The translations under genes were made by a program, and so were the position numbers. From Anaspis maculata (lineage: Eukaryota > Arthropoda > Insecta > Coleoptera > Scraptiidae), in NCBI GenBank assembly GCA_949128115.1, contig OX421968.1:5642001-5706000 (forward strand): DNA of 64,000 nt, written 5' to 3'. The notes beneath the pieces were generated by a model. It saw only the letters and a list, made by a program, of their open reading frames with translations, did no database searches and was not told the origin of the DNA. The stretch's first letter is position 1. Every line of letters begins with the position of its first letter. Positions 45,678 through 54,853 of the stretch are shown in pieces.

Positions 45678-46600
45678 GACCGGAGAAGTGATGACGTCAC
45701 AACATTGCAACATGGCCGGCGGTTGACATTTTCTGGAGGCCAACGTCATCACATGAACGTGACGTTTCTATGTTTGGTTGTGTTTGGCATGACATTTTCT
45801 GGAGGTTCACAACAAAAGTCACAAAAGTCAGTGCAAAATGGCAGCGAGTATTGCTGAAATTGCCAGCCTAAGAGACAGCCAGCGTCATACAGGCGGACTT
45901 GGTTGCAAAAAGGCCAGACATAGCCCAACAGAGAGCTGCGCAAAGCTGCACTCAGAATCACCAGTGCCTACAGAACGGTTCCGCATGATGCAGCACGAGT
46001 GCTCTCGGGTATCCCACCCTTCGCCCTGATGCTTGCGATTAGAGGAAACAAGCCTAGGAGTGCCCACCAGCAAACCAGAAAGCAGAAACAAGGCCACAGA
46101 GCAGTTTGTCGAGCAGTAGCAACGGCAGTGGAACGCCTTGGTTCAAAGTTGGATGAAAGAAATACTGGGGAGCCTCAAAAGCCTCAGCGTCAGGACAACG
46201 CGGAGCACGCTCGTTTTCATTGTAACGGTCCATCAAAGCAGCGAGAAGACCTCGAAGAAAAACTGGGCAGGAGAATCGCCGTCGACAATCTCGTTCATGA
46301 GATGCTCAGAGGCAAAGAGCAATGGATCGCAGTTTATAGTTAGCAGTTTTTAGTTTATAGCAATATAGTTTGATTTCCTCCACCTGATATAGCCCAAAAT
46401 ATGGATTATTTTTTGTTATATCCATTTCCGTTATTTACCTTCGCAAAAAGTTGACAAACACATGACAAACACAAACAGAGAAACGTCAAGTGCATGCCAC
46501 GTGCCGTGCATTCCACGGTCGTGTCACGTTTGACGTTGGCCTCCAGAAAATGTCAACCGCCGGCCATGTTGCCGTGTTGTGACGTCACACTTCTTCGGTC
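45678..46600. mobile_element. 923-bp inverted-repeat transposon
   Basis: About 90 bp at the left end (GACCGGAGAAGTGATGACGT; GGCCGGCGGTTGACATTTTC; TGGAGGCCAACGTCA) recur inverted at the right end, flanked by TA (45676-45677, 46601-46602). Part of the terminal motif (GACATTTTCTGGAGG) is repeated inside at about 45791. The interior has open frames in several phases (for example 45999-46343 on +) without recognised similarity, so it may encode a decayed or unknown protein. Confidence 0.65.
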
Positions 46601-46602
46601 TA

Positions 46603-47126
46603 TAGGGATGGAAATCATTTGAAAAAAGACCGTACGTGAAAGATGAGAAGATTCGTATAAATTACTAATGGAATAAAACGCATGTGTATTTCGCTTGAAG
46701 ATTTTGACGTATGCATGCGAGAAATATAAAATTAGATTAACTTAACAAAAACACCACATGTTATCACTCACGGCTTATTTGTTCGTTCATATCTGACAAT
46801 CTTGTTCTGAAATGAATGGCCATCACGTATATCACCACCTACGGTTTGCCCGTGCAACGTACCGCACCTTTGATAAGTATTATTTTGAAATAACTAGTGA
46901 GGATTGCCGTGTGACCATTATTTTGAGAAAGTAATATTTTTCTCAAAAGTGGCACGTTAAGAGGTCAGCGTACCATAAAACAATACTATTAGGAAAAAAA
47001 ATCGAAAAATATTTATATTTGACAAAAATATGACGGTTCAAAAGACCCCCAAATTTCAAATGGCTCTTCTTTAAAATCGGTTTTACTGCACGTACGTTAA
47101 GGTCCGCCCATTTTTCGAAAATTTCA
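46603..47126. other. No gene; left flank of the LTR element
   Basis: AT-rich sequence with nothing recognisable. It ends in the CGTA target duplication. Confidence 0.45.
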
Positions 47127-47130
47127 CGTA
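47127..47130. other. Target site duplication CGTA, left copy
   Basis: CGTA directly abuts the left LTR and is repeated at 54854-54857 beyond the right LTR. A 4-bp duplication is typical for errantivirus-type integrases. Confidence 0.85.
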
Positions 47131-47336
47131 AATTAAATGTTCGTTCACGAGAATCTTCAAAAAATGTTTTTATTCGCAAAAATACAATAATGAATACATG
47201 CGAGCTCTAAGCGTGCAATGTCGTAACTGGTGTTCGCTTAGGGCGTTGGAGTCTATATAATATTAAAAGAGCTAAGCTAAGCATAATATATAATAAGCGG
47301 TGTAAGCTAAATCCGGAGGAAAACTGGGATATAATT
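47131..47336 (-). repeat. 3' LTR (206 bp)
   Basis: Same sequence as 54648-54853. In the sense direction it begins AATTATATCCCAG and ends ACATTTAATT, giving short inverted ends. A poly(A) signal AATAAA lies at 47169-47174 in this LTR, suitable for ending the viral transcript. Confidence 0.92.
47169..47174 (-). promoter_or_regulatory. Polyadenylation signal AATAAA in 3' LTR
   Basis: The sense strand reads GCGAATAAAAACA here. The same hexamer is present in the 5' LTR (54686-54691), as expected for identical LTRs. Confidence 0.6.
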
Positions 47337-47345
47337 CCTCCAGGG
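47337..47345 (-). promoter_or_regulatory. Short polypurine tract
   Basis: The sense strand reads CCCTGGAGG directly ahead of the 3' LTR. The run of purines is short for a plus-strand primer, but its position is exact. Confidence 0.5.
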
Positions 47346-47370
47346 CGAGTGTGAGGCTCCGACGAACTTT

Positions 47371-49012
47371 TCAGAATTTCGCCATATTCGGGAAATGCTG
47401 GTCTTCAGGGACGCGTTCTTGTTCTGTTGTCGGTGCATCCGACGTTGTCATCTTCTTCTGTCTCTTCTTAATCACACGATATGTGATTATGCAGGCTGCA
47501 GTTATTATTATCAGATAGACTATGATAATAGATGACGTGTGGAAATGTGATGTCGTGGGTACAGCCTGGACGGGGGTCAGCGGCTGGATGTTGGTCTCCA
47601 GTTTCTTGAGGGTCAAATGCTTGATCTTCAGCTCGGGTAGTTTTGACTGTTCTTGTTTCTTGAAGTCGAAGTCGAAGTCTTGTAGGTGGAGTGGTTGGCC
47701 ACTGCTTTCATCGTTGAAAATCAAGGGTCTCCCTTGAATGAAGATGGTACAAGACGAATTCTCGAACAGGAATGTTCCGGTCTTCTTGCGGGTGTTCCAA
47801 GACTCGGCACAATGTTCTTTGACGAGCTCTTCTTTGACGAAGGTCCCGAGGTAGCTTTGTAGTTCGGGTATGAACTCTAAGGCGTTTTCTTCGAGGTGTA
47901 GTTTTTGGTAGGAACAAGTCGAAAAGTCGTTTTCGAGTAGAATGTTGCGTTCGCAAGTGTTGTTGGCGAGCGATATCAGGCTCCGTTGGCATTGATAGAT
48001 ACCGTTCAGCAAGACACAGTTGTCTACTAAGGGCAATAACTCTGATCCCTTTTTTAGACCGAATTTCGAAGAAGGTATAATCGTATACGAGTGTTCGTTA
48101 GGCAAAGGCAGAAAGTAGTATAATTCGTAATAATTTGGATTCAGCAAGGGGATTGGCATAAAGAAAATTATTTGTTTTCCTTTAATGGCACACCTAGGCT
48201 TTATTAGGGATTCGTAGTTATGAATTTGAGACAAAGTTACTGGAAAAGGTAATTGGTTTCCATAAAATTCGGAAATTCTATTGAGTTCTTTTAAAAGTTC
48301 TTCACTTGTTACTATGCTGGGGTGTAAAATATTCAACTTACAAAATGTTATTGAATTCTCTGTATCTTGAAGGATATGTAGAATTATATTAAAAAGGTTT
48401 ATTAATTGATTGATTATGTCTTTTGCGAACAGTATGTCAGTATGGGTTATGGTTGTCGTCATTAGTGATTCTAATTGTTTTATTCGAGAGACCATAAGTA
48501 GTTCGTTATGTTCGATGTCCTGTATGGTTTTATTGAAATTTTCTATAATTTCCTTATTGATAGAATATTGTTGGTTGATTTGGTTTATAATCGAATTTTG
48601 ATTTTGTTGTAAGTCATTAATGACTGCATCAAAATGTTTGCCATCTTCGGCATCTAAATTGCCTGAAATTTGTTTAATGATAGAACCTAATCCATCGATT
48701 AGTCCTCGTTTCTTTCTTGGTAGTTTTTGAAATGGTCTTAATTTTTCGTCTATTGGATTTTTGTAATATTGGACAATATTATTGTAATTTCCTAATTCGC
48801 GTTCGTACACTTGATTTGTTTTAGTCAAGTTTGATACCGTGAGGTATTGATTTTTTAGTCTTTCGTATTCGTTGATTAGGTTAGTTAAGTCGTAATAATG
48901 TATGAACGTGTGAGTAGAGGTTTGAAGTCTTGCGGGTCCCGTTTTTATTGGTAGTATTCCGGGGTTGTTTGTCAAATCTTTGTAACATTGTCCTAGTCCG
49001 AAGTGGATGGAC
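47371..49012 (-). CDS. env: Env, F-type fusion glycoprotein (main exon)
   Basis: This is the envelope protein of the endogenous retrovirus. The open frame gives about 546 residues. It shows an N-terminal GILPIKTGPARL stretch and a basic RKKR furin-type cleavage site. GLIDGLGSIIKQISGNLDAE follows directly; this is the fusion-peptide region seen in insect errantivirus Env and baculovirus F proteins. Asn/Gln-rich helices come next, then Cys-containing ectodomain segments, a membrane anchor (SSIIIVYLIIITAACIIT) about 50 residues from the end, and a basic cytoplasmic tail. The frame has no ATG and no signal peptide. It opens after a TAA at 49033-49035, and CACCTCCTATTCCAG places a splice acceptor before 49012. 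The start is inferred to come from a small leader exon (54381-54412), which is in phase. No internal damage is visible. Confidence 0.85.
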
Positions 49013-52000
49013 CTGGAATAGGAGGTGTTGTTTTAGTAGGGCGTTTGATATTGGAAATATGTAGTTTGTGAAATTTACGTCCAGTTTTATTGGACAAAAC
49101 TCTGGGTTTTATGGTTTTTCTAATGGGATTTACACTGATGATTTTTTCTGGTTTAAATCGATTACGAAGTTTCGATCTGAAATTGCTTTTTACGAAAACT
49201 TCTTTTGGTAAAGTAGGAATTTCTTCTCTATTTTCGTTTGGTTTAGAAATGACTTTCTCTTTTTTATTTGAAATATTAGCATTGACGATTTTATACAAAA
49301 CTGACAATTTGTTTTTGTGGTTTTGAACGTAGTTGTTTGCCATTTGTTTTTCTATGTCTAGATCAATGGTTTGCTTTGGATCCGGGTGACCGTTTAAAAT
49401 TTCGAATGGGGTCATCTTAGTGACTGAATGAGTAGAGTTATTATATGCTATCAGGGCATATTTGAATTTAGTGTTGATATCATCCCTTTTGAAATCAGGT
49501 TGATTATTTATCAAGTTGACGTGTTCTAAAATAGTGGAATGAAATCTTTCAATTATTCCGTTACTTTCTGGGTGATGGGGTGAACAAAAATGGACTTTGA
49601 TTTTGTGAAGATTCAGGAAATCTTTCACTAGACCGTTGTCAAATTCTGAACCGTTATCGGTGATCAATATTTCGGGTACCGAATGGTGTGAAAAGTATTG
49701 CAACAGATTTTCGGCAATTTCTGAAGCTTGGGTGCTAGATAGCATGTATGCCTGAGCGTATTTGCTGAAGGCGTCAATGATTGTCAAAAATTTGGAAGTA
49801 TTATAAGTTAGAACGTCGATGTGAATAATCTCGAATGGTTTCACCGGCGTGGGAGTAATGTTGTATTTTATTTTCAAGGGTTTTCTGTCATACTTGACGA
49901 CTTTACAGATTTCACATTGATTAATGAAATTTTGAATGGTTTTCATTTGATTTGGCCAATAGTATTTTTTGGATAGTTTTGAATGGGTTTCGGTCATGCC
50001 ACGATGATTGGTTTTACCTTCGTGGTAGCCTTTCACAATGTTTATCTGTTCATCGAGGGTTTCGATGTCTATCAAAGTTTTGGTGCATTTCTTGAATTTG
50101 AAGGAATCATTGAAATGAAGTTGTACGACATTACTGAATTGTTCGTACATTTTATCGTTTGAAAAGGTGACACTATAATTGACATTGGGGACAATATATT
50201 CTTTTAGAAATTCTTTGATTTCTTCTTCGTGATCCTTTTCTGAAATTTGGACTGTGTATCTGATTTTTGAATTCTCAAATAATCTGATTACTGTCGGGGG
50301 TAATGGGTTCATTTTAACTGAAATGAATTCGATTTGGTTTTTCCCAAAATTTATGGGGTCTTCTGAAATCGGAATTTCAGCGACTGGGTTTTCAAAATTG
50401 GAGTGCACGGTTACGTCGTCAGGGATTATGTCTGGAGTGTCGTCAGGGGGATCGTCAATGGGATCGTCAGGAATATCGGTCCTGTCGTCACCGAGCTCGA
50501 CAATCATCGACTGACTGTCGATTGGTGGTTTTTTGTTTAAATCTTCCATAAACTCGAAGAAAGGGTTACTTTCTTCGGTTTCTTCGGGAATCTCATTATT
50601 CAAAATGTAAATAAAGACGTCCATTTTTGCGCCTTTGAAAACTGATATAATCATTGGGAATACTTCGTCCCAATTTAGTCCATCCAAACCGCATCCTAAC
50701 TTTGGTATGGCTAAATTTCTGACACTATGTCTCAAGCAAATTTGTTTTAAAGCAATTAAAGAATTTTTTAGGTCTTCGTAAGTGGGCTTGTCATAAAAGT
50801 TCTTCTTTGTTATTAAATAGTAGATGTATCTGTCCAATAGTTTCAGGGAAGCCACATCTCCTACTGTTTTATGTTGACTGACAAGTGTTAGGACGTTGCC
50901 GAATTTTTCTTTAAAAGTCCTGGCTATGCCAGAATTCATGATTAAGTCTTCTGAGACACAGTGCGCCAGGGAGAAGTCCTCTGGGGCTTCAAATAAATCG
51001 GCATTTAATATGTGGACATTGCCGAATTCTGTTTCTGTCAACAGATTTAGGTTGGGAACCCGCGAAAGGGCATCAGCGTTGGAATTTAATTTCCCCTTTT
51101 TATAGACTACTTCGTAGTCGTATTCCTCCAGCTTCAGTCGCCAACGCACTAATTTTGAATTAGGCTCTTTGAGTGACATTATCCACTGAAGGGGCTTATG
51201 GTCGCTGATGACCTTAAATTTTCGGCCAAATAAGTAATGCCTGAACATTTTGGTTCCATAGACTACGGCAAGTAGCTCTTTTTCTATGGTCGAATAATTG
51301 ATTTCGTGGGCATTAAGGGTTCTTGATGCGTATGCAATTGGTAGGTCCGACCCTATTGGACCTTGGGATAAAACTGCGCCTATAGCGTAGTTGCTTGCAT
51401 CGCATGAAAGTAAGAATGGGGATTCAAAATTTGGGTATTGGAGCAATGGCTCATTTGTTAAAAGTGTTTTACATAGGTTAAAACATTTGGAGTAATCTTC
51501 GTCCTTGACGTTGATTTCTGTATCTTTCTTTAATCGTGACGTAAGTGGTTTTGTAATTTTTGCAAAGCCTTTGATAAATTTCCGGTAATATCCAACTAGT
51601 CCCAAAAATCCCTTTAGTTGTTTTTTGGTTGTTGGAATTGGAAAATTTTCAATTGCCGAAATTTTGTCTGGATTTGGTTTAATACCTTGTGGAGTGACGA
51701 CATGTCCTAGGTATTGGACCTCTTTTTTGAGAAACTCTGATTTGTCCAGCTGGATTTTCAAATGGGCCCTTCTGAGCCTTTCGAAGACTTCCCGGAGTCT
51801 GACAATATGCTCTGGGAGTGAAGTACTGAATATTATTATGTCGTCCAGATAAACAAAGCAGGTTTCATTCTGAATACCTCTCAAAATATTGTCCATAGCG
51901 CGCTGGAACGATGAGGGCGCGTTTTTTAACCCGAAGGGCATGCGTCTAAATTGGTAATGGCCGTTGTCCACGCTAAAAGCAGTTTTTTCGACGTCGCTAG

Positions 52001-53204
52001 GGTCCATTTCGAGCTGGTGAAAACCACTAGCCAGGTCGATACATGAATAATATTGACTTCGGCCCAATTTGTCCAATATATCAGAAATATTTGGCAAAGG
52101 GTACCGATCATCTACAGTATTTTCATTTAATTTCCTGTAGTCTATGACTAGACGCCATTTTCGTTTATTTGTTGCATCCAATTTTTTTGGAACGACCCAA
52201 ATTGGTGCATTGAAGGGTGAATTTGAATGTTCAATAATTCCTTGGTCAAGCATGTCTGAAATTTGTTTATTAACTTCCTCCTTATGCACGTAAGGGTAGC
52301 GATAACTCTTCGTGTATATGGGTTTATCGTCTTTCAGTTTTATTGTATGCTTGGCGGAATTTGTGAAAGTCAATTTCTGATCTGGGAAATGAAAAATGTC
52401 TTTATATTCCACTAAGAGTTTGGTTATCTCTCTTTTCTCTTCTTCGTTCATGTGTTCGGTTCTGACTTTGGACAAGTCGAAGCTAAACTTCTCGCAATCA
52501 AAGCTGTTTAGATTTCCGAAATCATCGGTTTCAGATTCCGAGACCTCAATGGCTTCAAAAGCTTGTGATTGGTTGAAAGAAATTTCGCTTTCTGTCGCAT
52601 TCAAAACGGAACAGATGGTTTCGTAATTCTTAATTTTAACCAAGCTCTCAGGGATTTCTAGATTTGAGAATTTTTGGTATGGCAAAATTCCAATACCATT
52701 GGAGATATTTTTTATGTTGAGTTTAACAATTTTCTGTGTACGTGGTTCAATCGTATGAAAATTATTACACTCGTTCACAATATTTTCGTGATGCAATTTA
52801 ATTTTTGTTTTGGGAGTCGTGAGCTCCCCTTTGCTCGCGTCAATAACTGCTCCTAACGCTTTGAGGATGTCCCATCCTAGGAGACAGTCGAAATATTGAT
52901 GAAATTTAAATAAATAAAATTTGACGGTTGTGTCCGATTTAAAAATTTCAGGAGTTTTGATTATCATGCTGAAATTTTCCTGCGTCGTGCCATGGGCGGT
53001 TTTTATTTTTAGTGGGTCTTTTTTAATGTTTCTGGGGAAGTGTTTTTCCGCAATTTCGGGGCTTACGAAGCTCTTCGTGGCCCCAGTATCGACTAGACAT
53101 CGCAAAGTAAAATTTTTATAGGGTATAAGGATATAGGGTAAGGAAGATTTTTCGTGGTCCAATGTCAATAATTCAACGATTGGTGATTCGAGGCTTGTTC
53201 CTCT
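48993..53204 (-). CDS. pol: Pol polyprotein with embedded macrodomain
   Basis: The frame is -1 relative to gag and continues from the T TTT TTA slip site. It has no ATG; residue 1 below is the TTG at 53168. Protease comes first (DTGATKSF, residues 28-35). Reverse transcriptase follows (about 285-480; catalytic D378 and YLDD 440-443). RNase H is at about 580-700, with D590, E629, D656 and D699. A TARG1-like macrodomain occupies about 716-858 and an acidic Asp/Pro-rich linker 893-919. Integrase has a zinc-binding module (H1049, H1055, C1085, C1088) and a DD35E core (D1118, D1171, E1207). All signature residues are present. The integrase C-terminus is basic, and the frame ends 17 nt after the env splice acceptor. 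The macrodomain is the unusual part; the rest fits Ty3/gypsy errantiviruses. Confidence 0.93.
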   Translation of the reverse strand, partial: RGTSLESPIVELLTLDHEKSSLPYILIPYKNFTLRCLVDTGATKSFVSPEIAEKHFPRNIKKDPLKIKTAHGTTQENFSMIIKTPEIFKSDTTVKFYLFKFHQYFDCLLGWDILKALGAVIDASKGELTTPKTKIKLHHENIVNECNNFHTIEPRTQKIVKLNIKNISNGIGILPYQKFSNLEIPESLVKIKNYETICSVLNATESEISFNQSQAFEAIEVSESETDDFGNLNSFDCEKFSFDLSKVRTEHMNEEEKREITKLLVEYKDIFHFPDQKLTFTNSAKHTIKLKDDKPIYTKSYRYPYVHKEEVNKQISDMLDQGIIEHSNSPFNAPIWVVPKKLDATNKRKWRLVIDYRKLNENTVDDRYPLPNISDILDKLGRSQYYSCIDLASGFHQLEMDPSDVEKTAFSVDNGHYQFRRMPFGLKNAPSSFQRAMDNILRGIQNETCFVYLDDIIIFSTSLPEHIVRLREVFERLRRAHLKIQLDKSEFLKKEVQYLGHVVTPQGIKPNPDKISAIENFPIPTTKKQLKGFLGLVGYYRKFIKGFAKITKPLTSRLKKDTEINVKDEDYSKCFNLCKTLLTNEPLLQYPNFESPFLLSCDASNYAIGAVLSQGPIGSDLPIAYASRTLNAHEINYSTIEKELLAVVYGTKMFRHYLFGRKFKVISDHKPLQWIMSLKEPNSKLVRWRLKLEEYDYEVVYKKGKLNSNADALSRVPNLNLLTETEFGNVHILNADLFEAPEDFSLAHCVSEDLIMNSGIARTFKEKFGNVLTLVSQHKTVGDVASLKLLDRYIYYLITKKNFYDKPTYEDLKNSLIALKQICLRHSVRNLAIPKLGCGLDGLNWDEVFPMIISVFKGAKMDVFIYILNNEIPEETEESNPFFEFMEDLNKKPPIDSQSMIVELGDDRTDIPDDPIDDPPDDTPDIIPDDVTVHSNFENPVAEIPISEDPINFGKNQIEFISVKMNPLPPTVIRLFENSKIRYTVQISEKDHEEEIKEFLKEYIVPNVNYSVTFSNDKMYEQFSNVVQLHFNDSFKFKKCTKTLIDIETLDEQINIVKGYHEGKTNHRGMTETHSKLSKKYYWPNQMKTIQNFINQCEICKVVKYDRKPLKIKYNITPTPVKPFEIIHIDVLTYNTSKFLTIIDAFSKYAQAYMLSSTQASEIAENLLQYFSHHSVPEILITDNGSEFDNGLVKDFLNLHKIKVHFCSPHHPESNGIIERFHSTILEHVNLINNQPDFKRDDINTKFKYALIAYNNSTHSVTKMTPFEILNGHPDPKQTIDLDIEKQMANNYVQNHKNKLSVLYKIVNANISNKKEKVISKPNENREEIPTLPKEVFVKSNFRSKLRNRFKPEKIISVNPIRKTIKPRVLSNKTGRKFHKLHISNIKRPTKTTPPIPGPSTSD
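50412..50492 (-). other. Acidic Asp/Pro repeat linker in Pol
   Basis: Residues 893-919 contain reiterated Ile-Pro-Asp-Asp / Asp-Asp-Pro steps, encoded by a GATCGTCAG-like repeat on the plus strand. It lies between the macrodomain and the pre-integrase region. It is likely a flexible linker and possibly exposed to protease. Confidence 0.6.
50595..51023 (-). other. TARG1/OARD1-type macrodomain within Pol
   Basis: Residues 716-858 of Pol read like a complete ALC1-like-class macrodomain. The segments are VHILNADLF, LAHCVSEDLIMNSGIA, FKEKFG, YIYYLITKKN, KPTYEDLKNSL and IPKLGCGLDGLNW. In TARG1 the catalytic residues are a Lys in the YLITK segment and an Asp in the GCGLD segment; here they are K788 and D829. 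Family members bind ADP-ribose and remove it from acidic residues and from nucleic acids. It is seamlessly in frame, so it would be made as part of Gag-Pol and packaged. The role in the element is inference: removal of host PARP-added ADP-ribose is the obvious hypothesis. The position equals that of dUTPase in some lentiviruses (between RNase H and integrase). Confidence 0.88.
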
Positions 53205-54367
53205 AAAAAATGGTTTCGTCCGTCCTGCACTGTATTTTCGGCAGAGGGCTCGATTACATTCTCTGGAGGATTTCCTTCTTCTATATTGTGGTGAGTTATA
53301 AATGGCTTATTTTTATATTTTTGAAAATTGTTATTATTTATCGTTGAGGTTGACATGGGTACCGGTTTGTTTGCTGGTACATAATTTGGGTTTGGTTGAA
53401 ACGCGTTATATGGTTTCGGATTTTGATATTGTTGCCTTTGCGTTGTCTGATAATTTTGAAATTGTTTATTTGGGTACTGAAATTGGGGATTTTTCCCGAA
53501 CCTTGGCGGGTATCGTGCTTGATAGGGAGCCGCTGGCACGACGGGGTTTGTTTTTTGATTTACTTGAAAATCATTGGTTAAAATACTTAGCGCTTCTTGA
53601 AGCGTCGCCGGATTGCGCGTGGTGATATAGTCACCGACTGGTTTATTTAAATATTTAAGGAACACCCTAAGCCCTAAATCTGTGGCATTTTCTATCAGGT
53701 GAACTTTTTTGTCGTTTGGAAAATGATTTGTGCAATAGGCTATTTGTAAATTTAAGTTTTTTTGTATAGCGTTAAAGAATTCAATAGCCGACATACGAGC
53801 TTGTCTGAGTTCGCACAACTCCAACGTTAATGACTGCAGGTCGCGCTTATCTGCATAAGTTGCTAACAAGGCGGATTTTAAGTCCAGCCAACAATCTATT
53901 GTGTAGGTTGAGATATCGCTTTTCGCTTTACCTGTAACTTTGTTTTTCAAACAATTTAGGATGTATTTGTTCTGAAAATCATCCGGATTTTGATTGTTAT
54001 AAAAACTCACAATTATATCTTCTGCGAGGCGTAAATAATCGCCTAATAAAGCCTGGTTTCCTGTAAACTTAGGGACCATATTAAGGTAGGCATCTTTAAA
54101 AATTTGTGGCACAACATTCGGAGGGTTCCCAAGGGGTACTTGCTGCATTACTTGTTGTACCGTGGGAGCTGCTCCTGTTGCCATGTTTGCTAGAATTTCG
54201 GCTGTGCGTAATTCTATTTCGTGATTTCTATGAGGGGACCGTGATCTAAACCTTCTGCCTTGACCCAAACCTAACAAGCGGAGGGACAAGATAGCGTCTT
54301 CGACCTTCGCGTCTAAATTCTCCTCTGAATCTGAATCTGAACCGGAGTTACGGCCGCTTAGAGACAT
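53165..54367 (-). CDS. gag: Gag polyprotein
   Basis: The 400-residue frame starts at an ATG (54367) after the leader. Residues 1-20 are Ser/Asp-rich and about 38-47 are an Arg-Ser-rich patch (RRFRSRSPHR). A central helical part contains FTGNQALLGDYLRLAEDI, as in gypsy capsid domains. The C-terminal third is rich in Gln, Asn, Pro and Tyr. There is no CCHC zinc knuckle, which is common in insect errantiviruses. It ends at TGA 53165-53167, after overlapping the pol frame from the slip site at 53204-53210. It would form the capsid of the particle. Confidence 0.88.
   Translation of the reverse strand: MSLSGRNSGSDSDSEENLDAKVEDAILSLRLLGLGQGRRFRSRSPHRNHEIELRTAEILANMATGAAPTVQQVMQQVPLGNPPNVVPQIFKDAYLNMVPKFTGNQALLGDYLRLAEDIIVSFYNNQNPDDFQNKYILNCLKNKVTGKAKSDISTYTIDCWLDLKSALLATYADKRDLQSLTLELCELRQARMSAIEFFNAIQKNLNLQIAYCTNHFPNDKKVHLIENATDLGLRVFLKYLNKPVGDYITTRNPATLQEALSILTNDFQVNQKTNPVVPAAPYQARYPPRFGKNPQFQYPNKQFQNYQTTQRQQYQNPKPYNAFQPNPNYVPANKPVPMSTSTINNNNFQKYKNKPFITHHNIEEGNPPENVIEPSAENTVQDGRNHFLEEQASNHQSLNY
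53204..53210 (-). promoter_or_regulatory. -1 ribosomal frameshift site (T TTT TTA)
   Basis: In gag frame the codons read CAT TTT TTA, so the heptamer T TTT TTA has the canonical slippery phase. After a -1 shift the pol frame is open. A GAGG...CCTC hairpin (53190-53203) follows with no spacer, which is closer than usual, so a different downstream structure may act instead. Confidence 0.8.
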
Positions 54368-54379
54368 AAAGTGTACTTA

Positions 54380-54412
54380 CAGCGTGATGAGGTATATCGC
54401 TGCTGTGGACAT
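54380..54412 (-). promoter_or_regulatory. Leader mini-exon: short hydrophobic upstream frame and splice donor
   Basis: An ATG at 54412-54410 opens 11 hydrophobic-leaning codons that end at a TAA overlapping a splice donor, CT|GTAAGT (GTAAGT at 54380-54375). The gag ATG follows 9 nt after the TAA. In unspliced RNA this is an upstream frame ahead of gag. If spliced to the acceptor before 49012 the reading phase continues into env and would supply the missing start and signal segment. The phase match and donor are visible; actual splicing is inference. Confidence 0.65.
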
Positions 54413-54630
54413 CGGTTCGATTTGTAGTCGTGTTGATCTCGGACTTGTTGTTCGGAACTTTGGTGTGGAAGGCCTCAGTTATTACGATTGGATCCACACT
54501 CGAAAGTTCGTCACTATTTCTTTGTAGGTTGTAGGTTCGTCTGTCGGTTTAAGGCATAAAAATGCTCCGTGTCTTAGCGCGTTTTTTGGAACTTAGACGC
54601 ACTATTTTAGAACACGTTTTTGACAGAGTG

Positions 54631-54648
54631 ATCCTACCGACTGCGCCA
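54631..54648 (-). promoter_or_regulatory. Primer-binding site for tRNA-Ser
   Basis: The sense strand reads TGGCGCAGTCGGTAGGAT, starting on the last base of the 5' LTR. TGGCGCAGTCG is complementary to the CCA end, discriminator G and acceptor strand of insect tRNA-Ser. The 17.6 and 297 elements use the same primer. Confidence 0.85.
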
Positions 54649-54853
54649 ATTAAATGTTCGTTCACGAGAATCTTCAAAAAATGTTTTTATTCGCAAAAAT
54701 ACAATAATGAATACATGCGAGCTCTAAGCGTGCAATGTCGTAACTGGTGTTCGCTTAGGGCGTTGGAGTCTATATAATATTAAAAGAGCTAAGCTAAGCA
54801 TAATATATAATAAGCGGTGTAAGCTAAATCCGGAGGAAAACTGGGATATAATT
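54648..54853 (-). repeat. 5' LTR (206 bp) with TATA-like motif
   Basis: Apparently identical to 47131-47336 in every position compared. A TATATAAT stretch at 54771-54778 (sense ATTATATA) may position transcription start about 25-30 bp further downstream; AATAAA lies at 54686-54691. The short length is at the low end for errantiviruses. Confidence 0.9.

Larger units (their letters stand above)
47131..54853 (-). mobile_element. Complete errantivirus-type endogenous retrovirus (Ty3/gypsy, with env)
   Basis: A 7.7-kb provirus on the minus strand. In sense order it has the 5' LTR, a tRNA-Ser primer-binding site, a leader with a splice donor, gag, pol (protease, RT, RNase H, macrodomain, integrase), env, a short purine tract and the 3' LTR. 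All three large frames are open, the LTRs look identical over 206 bp, and the 4-bp target duplication is intact. Insertion was therefore recent and the copy may be competent. The tRNA-Ser primer and gag-pol-env layout match the 17.6/297/gypsy group of insects. The captured macrodomain is not part of that standard layout. Confidence 0.93.
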
